Below, in pieces: positions 34,934 through 43,192 of a stretch of 64,000 nt of DNA; positions within the stretch are counted from its first letter, which is position 1, and every line of letters begins with the position of its first letter. Both the position numbers and the translations under genes were made by a program. The DNA is from Castellaniella sp041677825 (GTDB lineage Bacteria; Pseudomonadota; Gammaproteobacteria; Burkholderiales; Burkholderiaceae_B), in NCBI RefSeq assembly GCF_041677825.1, contig NZ_JBAYPG010000004.1, positions 84,348-148,347 of the forward strand. The letters run 5' to 3'. The notes beneath the pieces were generated by a model that made no database searches, was not told the DNA's origin, and worked only from the letters and a program-made list of their open reading frames with translations.

Positions 34934-35602
34934 TTACAGCACCCCGTATTTCCGGTATACATCGCCCAGCAGCAGGCCCCGGGCGAGTTCATCGCGCGTG
35001 TGGTTTTCCTGCTCGATCTTGTGCAGGGCCTGCTCGATCACCTGGCCTGCCATGCTGGCAGGGATGACGATGACGCCGTCGACATCGCCGAAGACCAGAT
35101 CGCCGGCACACACCGTGACGCCTGCGCACTGGATGGGCAGGTCGTAGTTCATCATTTTCCCGCGGCCGCGGGAATCGAGCGGCCCGATGCCGCCATGAAA
35201 CACGGGGAAACCCATTTCACGGATCTGGCGTGTATCACGCACCAGACCATCGGTGACGCAGCCCGTCGCGCCGCGATACTGGCTGGCCGTGGAGAGCAGC
35301 TCGCCCCATGGGGCGATGCGGGTCGTGGGCCCATCGCAGCCCAGCACCACGATGTCATCGGGCTTGAGATCATCGATCAGGGCGATTTCGTGCTCGTAGG
35401 GGTTTTCGCCCTCGGCCACTGAAAAAGTGTTCATGAAATAACCCGTGCGGGCGCGTCCGAATAGAACGCTGCTGTCATCCAGCGGGCGCACGAAGGGCCG
35501 CATGGCCTGATCGCGGTAGCCCATGCTGTCGAGCACGTCAGACAGCACGGCCGTATACAGCGAATGCTTGAGTGTCTTGAAATCCGGCAATGATGGGGTC
35601 AT
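34934..35602 (-). CDS. RraA-like family protein (HMG/CHA aldolase type)
   Basis: 222 residues. The conserved signature G-x3-x20-R-D is present: GELLSTASQYRGATGCVTDGLVRDTRQI and later DLVFGDVDGVIVIP. The fold includes the RNase E inhibitor RraA and divalent-metal 4-hydroxy-4-methyl-2-oxoglutarate/oxaloacetate aldolases; the presence of the D-x20-R-D pattern favours aldolase or lyase chemistry producing pyruvate. Next to the sugar-acid region, a role in cleaving a 2-keto acid is plausible but not shown. Confidence 0.85.
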   Translation of the reverse strand: MTPSLPDFKTLKHSLYTAVLSDVLDSMGYRDQAMRPFVRPLDDSSVLFGRARTGYFMNTFSVAEGENPYEHEIALIDDLKPDDIVVLGCDGPTTRIAPWGELLSTASQYRGATGCVTDGLVRDTRQIREMGFPVFHGGIGPLDSRGRGKMMNYDLPIQCAGVTVCAGDLVFGDVDGVIVIPASMAGQVIEQALHKIEQENHTRDELARGLLLGDVYRKYGVL

Positions 35603-35643
35603 GGAAGGTGGCTCCTTGATCGATTGGACTGTGATGAACGCCT

Positions 35644-36108
35644 TCAGGGTGCCTGCAGCAATTGCTGCGGGTTGCCTGATTCATCATAAGCCGGATCATC
35701 CGGAAAGTGGCCGGCCTGATCGGCCCACAGAATCTGCAACACGCGAATCCCGCTGCCGAAGCGGCTGCTGGCCTGGGCCACGCGCTTCTCGAGCACGAAA
35801 GGGTTGCTGGCGTCGACCAGGCGCAGTGGCTGGCGCGCCGCATCCAGCGGCAGCGTACCGATGGCCAGGCCACCAGCCCGGCGCTCATGGGCCACCACAT
35901 CACTGACCAGGTCCATCGCCTGCTGGGGGTCGATCGGGCCTGTAAGGATGAGTTCGGGCAGGCCGGCGCGGGCGCGCCCCACAGTATGCATGAACCACTG
36001 CGCCTTCGGCATGTCGTCATCGGCCACCACGATGTGGGTGTAGTCGTGCCACTTGAGCTTGTCTTCGAGAAAGCCCTGCAGCTTGATGCGGTTCGTGTCG
36101 TCGGTCAT
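35644..36108 (-). CDS. DUF4262-domain protein
   Basis: 154 residues, soluble, no signal peptide. The segments HDYTHIVVADDDMPKAQWFMHTVGRARAGLPELILTG and LQILWADQAGHFPDDP are those of DUF4262 proteins, which have no established function. It is the last gene on the minus strand behind nrdA, nrdB and the NrdH-like redoxin, 105 bases after the redoxin stop, so it may share their transcript. Confidence 0.75.
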   Translation of the reverse strand: MTDDTNRIKLQGFLEDKLKWHDYTHIVVADDDMPKAQWFMHTVGRARAGLPELILTGPIDPQQAMDLVSDVVAHERRAGGLAIGTLPLDAARQPLRLVDASNPFVLEKRVAQASSRFGSGIRVLQILWADQAGHFPDDPAYDESGNPQQLLQAP

Positions 36109-36213
36109 GGTGTACTGTACCGGGTTGCCGCAGGATCAGTGCGTGACAGGATTTGCATGCGCATGGGCAGCCATGCCGCGTGCGGGCCCTGGCGCGCCGG
36201 CCGTGCACGCAGT

Positions 36214-36444
36214 TCAGGCGTAGGAGACCAGGGCCTTGATCTTGTCTTGATCATATCCCGACCAGGTCTGGTGCGTGGTTTCGACCACGGGCGCGCTGCG
36301 GTAGCCCAGGCGCGCCAGCCGTTCGAGTTCGGCGTGCTCGCGCGTGATGTCGACGGTCTGATAGTCGATCCCCAGGATGTCCATGTCACGCTTGGTGAGT
36401 TCGCATTGGGGACAATCGGGTTTCGAATAGACGGTGATGGTCAT
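36214..36444 (-). CDS. nrdH: NrdH-like glutaredoxin/redoxin
   Basis: 76 residues. Redox site CPQC at 11-14 (YSKPDCPQC), then TVDITREHAELERLARLGYRSAPVV with the cis-Pro, and the NrdH-type WSGY segment at 61-64. NrdH proteins reduce the C-terminal cysteines of ribonucleotide reductase with thioredoxin reductase. It follows nrdB by 98 bases. Although nrdH is classically linked to class Ib enzymes, here it accompanies an alpha subunit with an N-terminal ATP-cone-like region. Confidence 0.88.
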   Translation of the reverse strand: MTITVYSKPDCPQCELTKRDMDILGIDYQTVDITREHAELERLARLGYRSAPVVETTHQTWSGYDQDKIKALVSYA

Positions 36445-36457
36445 GAGTCTTCCTTGT

Positions 36458-36504
36458 GGACAGGATGGTTGTCGACGGGGTTGTTGTATGGCCAGGATGG
36501 TTGT
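36458..36504. repeat. Short direct repeat between nrdB and nrdH
   Basis: GGACAGGATGGTTGT (36458-36472) recurs as GGCCAGGATGGTTGT (36490-36504), 32 bases apart, in the 98-base gap between the genes. Function unknown; a slippage product is the simplest explanation. Confidence 0.5.
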
Positions 36505-36542
36505 GGTCAGGGTGTGGTCCGGGCAGGGTCCGGAAAACGGGG

Positions 36543-37658
36543 TCAGAAATCGACGTCGAAGACCTGGTCTTCGTCATCGCGGCGCATCACCCCCACCTTG
36601 TACTGGGCCGTGTCCTCTTCCTGGTTGGAGGCCTGAACCTTGCTCATGTTGAGCCAGTTTTCCATGTATTTGAGCGGGTTTTCCTCGATCAGGGGGAAGC
36701 TGATTTCATTGTCCACGCCAAAGAACCGGGCGACATCGGTGGCGCTGAAATGCACCCAGTCCTTCATCATCTGGCAGGTCACCCCGGTGAGCTCGCGCCC
36801 TTCTGAAAACGCGTATTCGGTCCATTCGATCTCGCTGGCGGCGACCTCGTCGATCATCTGCACGATGGTGCCGCGGGTCTGCTCGAAGGCCGTGCGGCCG
36901 CGTTCGGTCTTGAAGAGCGCGCGCAGGACTTCCTTGCCATATTGCACATGGACTTCGAATTCATCCTGGGCGATCTTCTGGATGGCCTTGCCGATGGGCT
37001 GAAACAGGCCGGTGCCATCGCAGATGCCGAAGGTGACGGCGAACGAGGCGAGGAACTGGATGCGCTCCATGCACAACAGGGCGACGATGAACAGGTAGAT
37101 GGCGTTGTACGTGTCCTGGTCGTTTTCGCGCACCCCCCGAGCGTAATCGTAGCTGACGCTCAGTGCCCTGTCGTAGATCACGGCCACCGTCTTCAGGCGG
37201 CTCATGGCCTCTTGCACCGAGAGGATCTCATTCAGGATGTCGTCGGGGTTGTCGAAGCTGTTGCGCACGATCTCGGAATAGGTGGCCGCGTGCACGATCT
37301 CGTTGCGGGTGATTTCGATCCAGCCCGACCAGGCCTCGCTGCTCGTGCAGACCGGCGCCAGCACCGCCGCGATCGAGCGCGCCGCCACGCTGTCGGCCTC
37401 CCATTGCCAGGCCAGGGTCTTGACCATCATGTCGTAGGTATGGCGGTCACAGGTCTTGAACTGCACGTTGCAGGTCGAGTAGTCGAACTCGTTCTCGTCC
37501 CAGTCCTGATTCTTGAGCGTCTTGTAGAGTTTCCAGAGTTCGGGATAGAACTTGTTGATGGTGTCGAACAGGCCGACGTCCTGCCCGAGGATGATTTCCG
37601 GGAAGGCATAATCGGTCTTTTCAGTATTGAATATCCGGGTCGGCAGGGATTGCGTCAT
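36543..37658 (-). CDS. nrdB: Class I ribonucleotide reductase beta subunit
   Basis: 371 residues. It carries the dimetal-tyrosyl radical cofactor. By alignment with E. coli NrdB, the ligands are D89, E120 and H123 (ITRNEIVHAATY), the radical Tyr Y127 is conserved, and E199 (CMERIQF) is present. At the last site, where E. coli has E-x2-H, this protein reads QDEFEVH, so E233 and H237 are three residues apart. The C-terminal tail DEDQVFDVDF would dock on the alpha subunit. It starts 17 bases after the nrdA stop and makes the radical needed for deoxynucleotide synthesis. Confidence 0.94.
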   Translation of the reverse strand: MTQSLPTRIFNTEKTDYAFPEIILGQDVGLFDTINKFYPELWKLYKTLKNQDWDENEFDYSTCNVQFKTCDRHTYDMMVKTLAWQWEADSVAARSIAAVLAPVCTSSEAWSGWIEITRNEIVHAATYSEIVRNSFDNPDDILNEILSVQEAMSRLKTVAVIYDRALSVSYDYARGVRENDQDTYNAIYLFIVALLCMERIQFLASFAVTFGICDGTGLFQPIGKAIQKIAQDEFEVHVQYGKEVLRALFKTERGRTAFEQTRGTIVQMIDEVAASEIEWTEYAFSEGRELTGVTCQMMKDWVHFSATDVARFFGVDNEISFPLIEENPLKYMENWLNMSKVQASNQEEDTAQYKVGVMRRDDEDQVFDVDF

Positions 37659-37675
37659 GGCTGGGTCCAGTTGGG

Positions 37676-40132
37676 TTACATGGTGCAGCCTTCGCAGGCT
37701 GCCTCATCGAGAAGGTCCGAGATGCGGCCGGCGTTCTCGAGGGTCTTGTCGGATGCCACGTTCGAGTTGTAGTAATAACGCGTCTTCATGCCGTACTTGA
37801 CCATGGTGAAATAGTGTGTGAGCAGTTCGCGGCTGGATACCTTGTCGTCATCCTTGATGCGCCGCCACAAATCGGCCGAAATGCCCTGGTCGGTAAATTT
37901 TTGCATCACGGCATAGGCCTTGATCATGTCGACCTCGGGGATGTCCCAGGCCGACTGATACAGCCAGGCCGGGTCATCACTGAAAGGCGCCGCCCAGCGG
38001 ATGGTGACCGAGCCGTCGGTCTTGTTGAGCGTGGTGTCGCGTACCGGATAGATGGCGTTCGGCTTGCCGAGCGCCTTGCTGGATGATTCGCCGGGCATGT
38101 AGGCCACCAGGCACGAGTGCCCGATACCGCCGTTCGCGATGATCTCGGCACGCAGCGCCTCCCAGTCGTAGCGGTAGCGGAAGTTGCCCAGTTCGTCCAC
38201 GTTGCGGTTGTAGGTGTCGATGGGCAGCCAGCCTTCGGGCCAGCGGGTCTTGTGCATCCAGCGTGCCAGACCGCGTTCCTGGCTGATGCGCAACGAGGCC
38301 CGGATGGCATGGTACATGTGCCGTTCGGCAATGCGGTGCAGTTCTTCGCGCCCGGCGTCGGTGTCGTAGCGCAGCCGCTTGCGCGCCATGAGCGTGGCCA
38401 CCCCCATCAGCCCCACGCCGGCATTCATGCGCGCCTTGGCCGTGACGGCGACGTGCGGGAGCACGTAGTCGGAATTCAGGATGCAGTAGTCGATCATCTT
38501 GAGGCTCAGGTACATGGCCTCCTGGTAGGCCTCGTCGTCGTCCTCGTCGATCGCGTCGCACGCGATGGCCCCCAGCGAACACAGCGCGATTTCGGGTTCT
38601 TCGTGCACCTCGATGATGCGGCTGACCGCCAGGCTGGCGTCAGGGGTGAGAATGACGTCACCCGGCGCAAGCTCGCCGGCATAGATCGTGCGCGGCAGCA
38701 TCGAGCCGGGCGCGGCGACCTCGAGGGCCTCGTTGAAGTTGAAGCGACGCTGCCCGCCCGTGCCCAGTTCGACGTCGATGAAGCCGACTTCATGATCGGC
38801 GTACAGGTCCTGCATCTGCGTGTAGGGGCGATTGGGTTCACTGATCTCCAGGCACAGGTTGCTCGAGTGGATGGGTTCCCTGAACGGGGTGTGGCGGTTC
38901 ATTTCGTCGATGATGGCCAGATAGGCCACCCCGGTTTCCAGGGCCTCGTTCAGGGAGGTGAGGAGCAGATCGCGAGGCTTGAAATACTCTTTGTGGAACC
39001 CCGGATCCTGTTCGAGCCGCTCGTATTCGGCCTTGAAGGCGGCCGCATCGGCACTGAAGAACAGTTCGGTGAGCCGCGGGGCGGTATGTACATTGAATGA
39101 GAACGCGGTTTCGTTGCGCGCCACCTTCTCGGCAAACAGCTTGTTCGTGACCAGCGCATAGTGCAGGTCGCGGTTCTTGCGGTCCTCGGTACTGCGTGGG
39201 TTGCGCAGATAGGCAATGACTTCGGCCTCGGGATCGAAGCCCGAGTAGTACGTGGTGCAGGCGCCGCCGCGGCCGGCCTGCATGTTGGCGTGCACGGCCT
39301 TGCCCATGGATGCGAAGTAGGGCAACTTGCCCTGGTGCTGGATCAGCCCGCCGCGCACCGAATCCCCCTTGCTGCGCGTGATCAGGTGGCTGCCGATGCC
39401 TGCCGAGGCCGCCGTCATGCGGTAGGCGATGTGATCGCCGATCGCCAGCGAGGCTTCCGAGTCGCCCGACACGTACAGGCAGCATGAGGCAAAACCGCGC
39501 AGCTTGGTGCCGAGATTGACGTAGTTGGGCGTGGGTGCCGAGATGCGCTTGGCTGAAAATTCGTCGTAGAAGCGCCGCACCAGGGCCAGGCGCCGTTCGG
39601 CGGGTTCGTGTTCGGCCAGGGCCATGGCCATGCGCAGGTAGACGAACTGCTGGGTTTCGTATTCCTTGCGGGTGACCCGGTTCTGCAGGCTGTATTTGCG
39701 GCGGATGTAATGCAGCGAGAAATGGGGTGTATCGTAATCCAGGGCATGGTTCACGAAGCCCTGGATCTGATCGTATTCGGCTGTGCTGTAGTTCAGGCGC
39801 AGCATGACGCCATCGGCCACCATTTTGTCGTGCAGCGCACGTACGGTGGGGATTTGCGCGCCGTGGATGATCTTGTGCAGGTGCGATGCGTACAGACGCC
39901 CCGCCATCAGGTAGTAAGACCAGGTCCCCTTGTCGAGGCAGGCCTGGATGAGCTTCTCCTGCAGTTCTGCCGTGCTGACGGTCTCGGGCATCGCGCTCAC
40001 GGCCTGGATGACGATCCCGCTCCAGTCGACCTTGTCGCCCAGGGTGGCGGCGGCCCAGCGCCCCCAGCCGTTGAGTTTGCTGGGGATATAGGGCTCGAGG
40101 CGGCCGTCGCGCTTGATGATGTGTTTGATCAC
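37676..40132 (-). CDS. nrdA: Class I ribonucleotide reductase alpha subunit with an internal insertion
   Basis: 818 residues from GTG 40132; the open frame continues further upstream but that part is not family-like. An ATP-cone-like N-terminus (VIKHIIKRDGRLEPYIPSKLNGWGRWA...HKIIHG, ~1-91) suggests allosteric control by dATP. The barrel carries the redox Cys in FASCCLY (217/218), the active-site NLCLEI (N425, C427, E429), its partner C518 in EIALCSLGAI, radical-transfer tyrosines in MKTRYYYNS, and C-terminal reductant cysteines CEGC (813, 816). E429 to C518 spans 89 residues, versus about 21 in E. coli, so ~68 residues are inserted (roughly 441-511). With nrdB it forms the aerobic ribonucleotide reductase. 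Confidence 0.93.
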   Translation of the reverse strand: MIKHIIKRDGRLEPYIPSKLNGWGRWAAATLGDKVDWSGIVIQAVSAMPETVSTAELQEKLIQACLDKGTWSYYLMAGRLYASHLHKIIHGAQIPTVRALHDKMVADGVMLRLNYSTAEYDQIQGFVNHALDYDTPHFSLHYIRRKYSLQNRVTRKEYETQQFVYLRMAMALAEHEPAERRLALVRRFYDEFSAKRISAPTPNYVNLGTKLRGFASCCLYVSGDSEASLAIGDHIAYRMTAASAGIGSHLITRSKGDSVRGGLIQHQGKLPYFASMGKAVHANMQAGRGGACTTYYSGFDPEAEVIAYLRNPRSTEDRKNRDLHYALVTNKLFAEKVARNETAFSFNVHTAPRLTELFFSADAAAFKAEYERLEQDPGFHKEYFKPRDLLLTSLNEALETGVAYLAIIDEMNRHTPFREPIHSSNLCLEISEPNRPYTQMQDLYADHEVGFIDVELGTGGQRRFNFNEALEVAAPGSMLPRTIYAGELAPGDVILTPDASLAVSRIIEVHEEPEIALCSLGAIACDAIDEDDDEAYQEAMYLSLKMIDYCILNSDYVLPHVAVTAKARMNAGVGLMGVATLMARKRLRYDTDAGREELHRIAERHMYHAIRASLRISQERGLARWMHKTRWPEGWLPIDTYNRNVDELGNFRYRYDWEALRAEIIANGGIGHSCLVAYMPGESSSKALGKPNAIYPVRDTTLNKTDGSVTIRWAAPFSDDPAWLYQSAWDIPEVDMIKAYAVMQKFTDQGISADLWRRIKDDDKVSSRELLTHYFTMVKYGMKTRYYYNSNVASDKTLENAGRISDLLDEAACEGCTM

Positions 40133-40181
40133 GAGGTGTTTCCGTGGTTCATGGGGCGCGCCCCCTTGGTGTGGGGGCGAA

Positions 40182-40197
40182 AAACAAGATGTAGTGT
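40182..40197. promoter_or_regulatory. NrdR-like box 1 upstream of nrdA
   Basis: AAACAAGATGTAGTGT matches the NrdR consensus acaCwAtATaTwGtgt at 13 of 16 positions. Its centre is 31 bases from that of box 2, the usual three-turn spacing of NrdR box pairs. It lies 50 bases before the nrdA GTG. Confidence 0.55.
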
Positions 40198-40212
40198 AGC
40201 GCACTATTCGCA

Positions 40213-40228
40213 ACACTAGGTATGGTAT
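40213..40228. promoter_or_regulatory. NrdR-like box 2 upstream of nrdA
   Basis: ACACTAGGTATGGTAT matches the NrdR consensus at about 12 of 16 positions, 31 bases centre-to-centre from box 1. NrdR represses ribonucleotide reductase genes when dATP is high. Confidence 0.5.
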
Positions 40229-40321
40229 GTTCATTTGCCAGTCGCCATGGGTTTTGACGCGGCGCCGAAGCGCGCGAAGCCATGCGGTCCCCATGGGGAT
40301 TTACCCTCGATTCCCCGGGAA

Positions 40322-40337
40322 TGTCACAAAGCTGACA
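40322..40337. promoter_or_regulatory. Inverted repeat upstream of livG; candidate operator
   Basis: TGTCA-CAAAGC-TGACA, perfect 5-base arms, 77 bases before the livG ATG. The stretch between the NrdR boxes and livG (40229-40413) shows no gene and nothing else I can identify. Confidence 0.3.
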
Positions 40338-40413
40338 GTTTCATTGGCGAAACAGCAGCTAACGTCCGTACTGCAGCATCAATTTCATCGTCAGGCATCA
40401 AGAGGGTCATGGC

Positions 40414-41220
40414 ATGGTCATAGCGGCAACAGTCGATCAAGCTGACATCGTCCTGTCGTGCACGCAGATCAGCCGCTGGTTCGGCGGCCTGCAGGCCATG
40501 AAAGACGTCAGCTTCGACATCCGTCGCGGCCAGATTCTCGGCCTGGTCGGCCCCAACGGTTCGGGCAAGACCACCACCGTCAATGCCATCACGGGCTTTT
40601 TCCCGCCGCAGCAGGGTGAAATCCGCTTTGGCGGCCTGCGCCTGAACGATCTGAAGCCCCATCAGGTGGCGCAGCAAGGCATTGCGCGTACCTTCCAGAA
40701 CGTCGCTTTGTTCAAGGGCATCAGCGTGCTCGACAATATCCTGCTGGGTCGGCACAATTTCATGAACCCCACGGTCATCGGGGCCATGCTCTATTGGTGG
40801 CGCGCACAAAAAGAAGAAATCGCCAATCGCAACAAGGTCGAGGCCATCATCGATCTGCTGCAACTCGAAAACGTGCGCGACGAGCCGGTCGACGTGATCC
40901 CGCTGGGCACGCAGAAGCGGGTCGAACTCGCGCGGGCGCTGGCGGCCGAACCCACCTTCCTGATCCTCGATGAGCCCATGGCCGGCATGAACCAGGAAGA
41001 AAAGGAATACATGGTGCGCTTCATCCTCGATGCCCAGGAAGCCCTGGGCCTCACCATCCTGCTCATCGAGCACCATATGGATGTGGTCACCGCCATCTGC
41101 GACCACCTGGTGGTGCTCAACAACGGCGAAAAAATCTGCGAGGGGCTGCCTCGCGAGGTGATTGCCAACCCGGATGTGGTCGCGGCCTACATCGGCAAGG
41201 TCGAGGTGGGTCATGCATGA
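40414..41220 (+). CDS. livG: Branched-chain-amino-acid-type ABC transporter ATP-binding protein (LivG-like)
   Basis: 268 residues. Walker A GPNGSGKTT (residues ~50-58), the TFQNVALFKGISVLDNILLGRHNFM segment of LivG, signature-region IPLGTQKRVELARALAA, Walker B FLILDEPMAGM, and the LivG-type C-terminus VVAAYIGKVEVGHA. First gene of a six-gene operon. The acyl-CoA ligase start overlaps its stop by 8 bases. Together with LivF it powers import through LivHM. Confidence 0.95.
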   Translation: MVIAATVDQADIVLSCTQISRWFGGLQAMKDVSFDIRRGQILGLVGPNGSGKTTTVNAITGFFPPQQGEIRFGGLRLNDLKPHQVAQQGIARTFQNVALFKGISVLDNILLGRHNFMNPTVIGAMLYWWRAQKEEIANRNKVEAIIDLLQLENVRDEPVDVIPLGTQKRVELARALAAEPTFLILDEPMAGMNQEEKEYMVRFILDAQEALGLTILLIEHHMDVVTAICDHLVVLNNGEKICEGLPREVIANPDVVAAYIGKVEVGHA

Positions 41221-43189
41221 TGCGTCTGCCGACCTGGTCCCTGGCCTCGATCCGGATCTCGACCTCTCGCGGCGCCTGCATCCGCACTGGCGCACCGAAG
41301 ACAATCTGCTCGCCCTGCTGGCCGAGAACGCACGGCAGCATCCAGACCGGGTGGCGATGCGCGAATACGACCATGGCATCTGGCAAGAATACACCTGGGC
41401 CCGATACCTGCAGGCGGTACTCGAATTCGCCGCGGGTCTGGAAGCCCGCGGGGTGGGGCCCGGCGATGTGGTCCTGTTCGTGGGCGACAACCGGCCAGCG
41501 CTCTATTTCGGCATGCTGGGGGCCATTGCGCTGCGCGCCATCCCGTCGCCGGCCTATCCGGATCAGCCGCCTGAGGGGCTGGCCGGCCAGATCCGCAGCG
41601 AGTCCATCCGCCATGCCGTGGCCGAAGATCAGGAACAGGTCGACAAGCTGTTCTACATTCAACAGCATTACGACTGCCATTTCGACCTCATCCTCTATGA
41701 TGACCCCCGCGGCCTGAAGGATCAGGGCAGCCTGTGCGCCTGTCAGGCCGTCACGGCCCAGGGTGCCGCGCGGCTGGCCGCCGAACCCGGTCTGCGCGAG
41801 CAGTTGCTGGGGCGCAGCAGTGTGCACGACATCGCGGCGCTGCTGCATTCCTCGGGCACCACCGGCGCACCCAAGGGTATCCCGCTGCGTCATGGGCACA
41901 TCCTGTACGGGGTGCGCAATGCCGCAGCCGCCGGTTATTTCATCGAGGGTGAAGAACACATGGCCTACCTGCCCATTGCCTGGGTGGGCGACTTCATCTT
42001 TTCCGTCGGGGCGGCGATTGCGCTGCGCTTCGTGGTCAACCTGCCCGAGAGCCGCGAAACCGTGCGGCGAGACCTGCGCCAGATCGCCCCGACGCTGTAT
42101 TTCTGCTCACCGCGCACCTGGTCCGACATGCTCACGCGCATCCAGGTGGGGATCGATGAGTCCACCCCGTTCAAGCGGGCCCTGTATCGGCATTTCATGC
42201 CGTTCGCCATCGGGCTCGAACGCCGCCGTCTCGAAGGCCATTCGCCCACCTGGCGCGAGCGCATCTGGCGCCAGGTGGGCGAATGGCTCGTCCAGGGCCC
42301 GATCAAGGATCACTTCGGGCTGGCCCGCGTGCAGCGCCCCTATACGGCCGGCGAGGCCATCGGGGAAGAAGTCTTCCTGTTTTTCAGGGCGCTGGGCCTG
42401 GATCTGCGCCAGTTCTACGGGCAGACTGAAAACTGCGCCCTGGCGGCGGCACAGCCATCCGGTTCGGTGGCCCTGCATACGGTGGGCGAGCCATTCCCCG
42501 GGGTCGAGATGCGCATCGACGACCAGGGTGAGATCCTGATGCGCGGCGATAACGTCTTCGATGGCTATTACCGCAATCCCCAGGCCACGGCCGAAGTCCT
42601 GCATGACGGCTGGCTGCATACGGGCGACGCCGGCTATTTCCAGGAAGACGGCCAGCTCGTGGTGCTGGGGCGGGTGTCCGAGGTCGTGCATACGGGCCAG
42701 GGCGAGCGTTTCATCCCCACCTACATCGAAAACCGCCTGCAATTCAGCCACTATATCCAGGATGCCTGCATATTGGGTCAGGGGCGCGAGCACCTGGCGG
42801 CCATCGTGTGCATCGATTTCCGCGCGGTGGGTCACTGGGCCCAGGAGCACGGGGTGCCGTATTCCTCGTATGCCGAACTGGCACAGCAAGCCCGGGTGGT
42901 CGAACTCATTGCCGGGGTCGTGGCCCAGACCAATCGCGTGCTGCCCGAGAAGCTGGCCATCCGCCGTTTCGTGAATCTGCACAAGGCATTCGATGCCGAC
43001 GATGGCGAAGTCACCCGCACCCGCAAGTTGCGGCGCAAGGTGATCGACGACAAGTATCGTCCCATCATCGAAGCCCTGTATTCCGATCAGGCGCGGGTCG
43101 AGTACGAAGCCGCCATCGTCTATGAAACAGGCGATACCGGGGTGCTCCGGCGCGATCTCGCCCTGGTCACCGTACCGGCAGGGAAATAA
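41213..43189 (+). CDS. Long-chain-fatty-acid--CoA ligase-like AMP-binding enzyme
   Basis: 658 residues from ATG 41213. AMP-binding motif LLHSSGTTGAPKGIPLRHG (residues ~217-235), QFYGQTENCALAA (A5-like), HTGDAGYFQEDGQLVVLGR (A7-A8) and the closing TRTRKLRRKVIDDKY. It resembles FadD15-like ligases that activate fatty or aryl acids to CoA thioesters. The gene is inserted between livG and livH, suggesting that the acid brought in by the transporter is activated as it enters. This order recurs in Burkholderiales, but the substrate is not established. Confidence 0.92.
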   Translation: MHDASADLVPGLDPDLDLSRRLHPHWRTEDNLLALLAENARQHPDRVAMREYDHGIWQEYTWARYLQAVLEFAAGLEARGVGPGDVVLFVGDNRPALYFGMLGAIALRAIPSPAYPDQPPEGLAGQIRSESIRHAVAEDQEQVDKLFYIQQHYDCHFDLILYDDPRGLKDQGSLCACQAVTAQGAARLAAEPGLREQLLGRSSVHDIAALLHSSGTTGAPKGIPLRHGHILYGVRNAAAAGYFIEGEEHMAYLPIAWVGDFIFSVGAAIALRFVVNLPESRETVRRDLRQIAPTLYFCSPRTWSDMLTRIQVGIDESTPFKRALYRHFMPFAIGLERRRLEGHSPTWRERIWRQVGEWLVQGPIKDHFGLARVQRPYTAGEAIGEEVFLFFRALGLDLRQFYGQTENCALAAAQPSGSVALHTVGEPFPGVEMRIDDQGEILMRGDNVFDGYYRNPQATAEVLHDGWLHTGDAGYFQEDGQLVVLGRVSEVVHTGQGERFIPTYIENRLQFSHYIQDACILGQGREHLAAIVCIDFRAVGHWAQEHGVPYSSYAELAQQARVVELIAGVVAQTNRVLPEKLAIRRFVNLHKAFDADDGEVTRTRKLRRKVIDDKYRPIIEALYSDQARVEYEAAIVYETGDTGVLRRDLALVTVPAGK

Positions 43190-43192
43190 GCC

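Noticed and set aside
37676..40132. Intein inside nrdA
   Set aside because: The extra ~68 residues are far too short for a splicing intein, do not begin with Cys or Ser at a splice junction, and lack the terminal His-Asn plus nucleophile.
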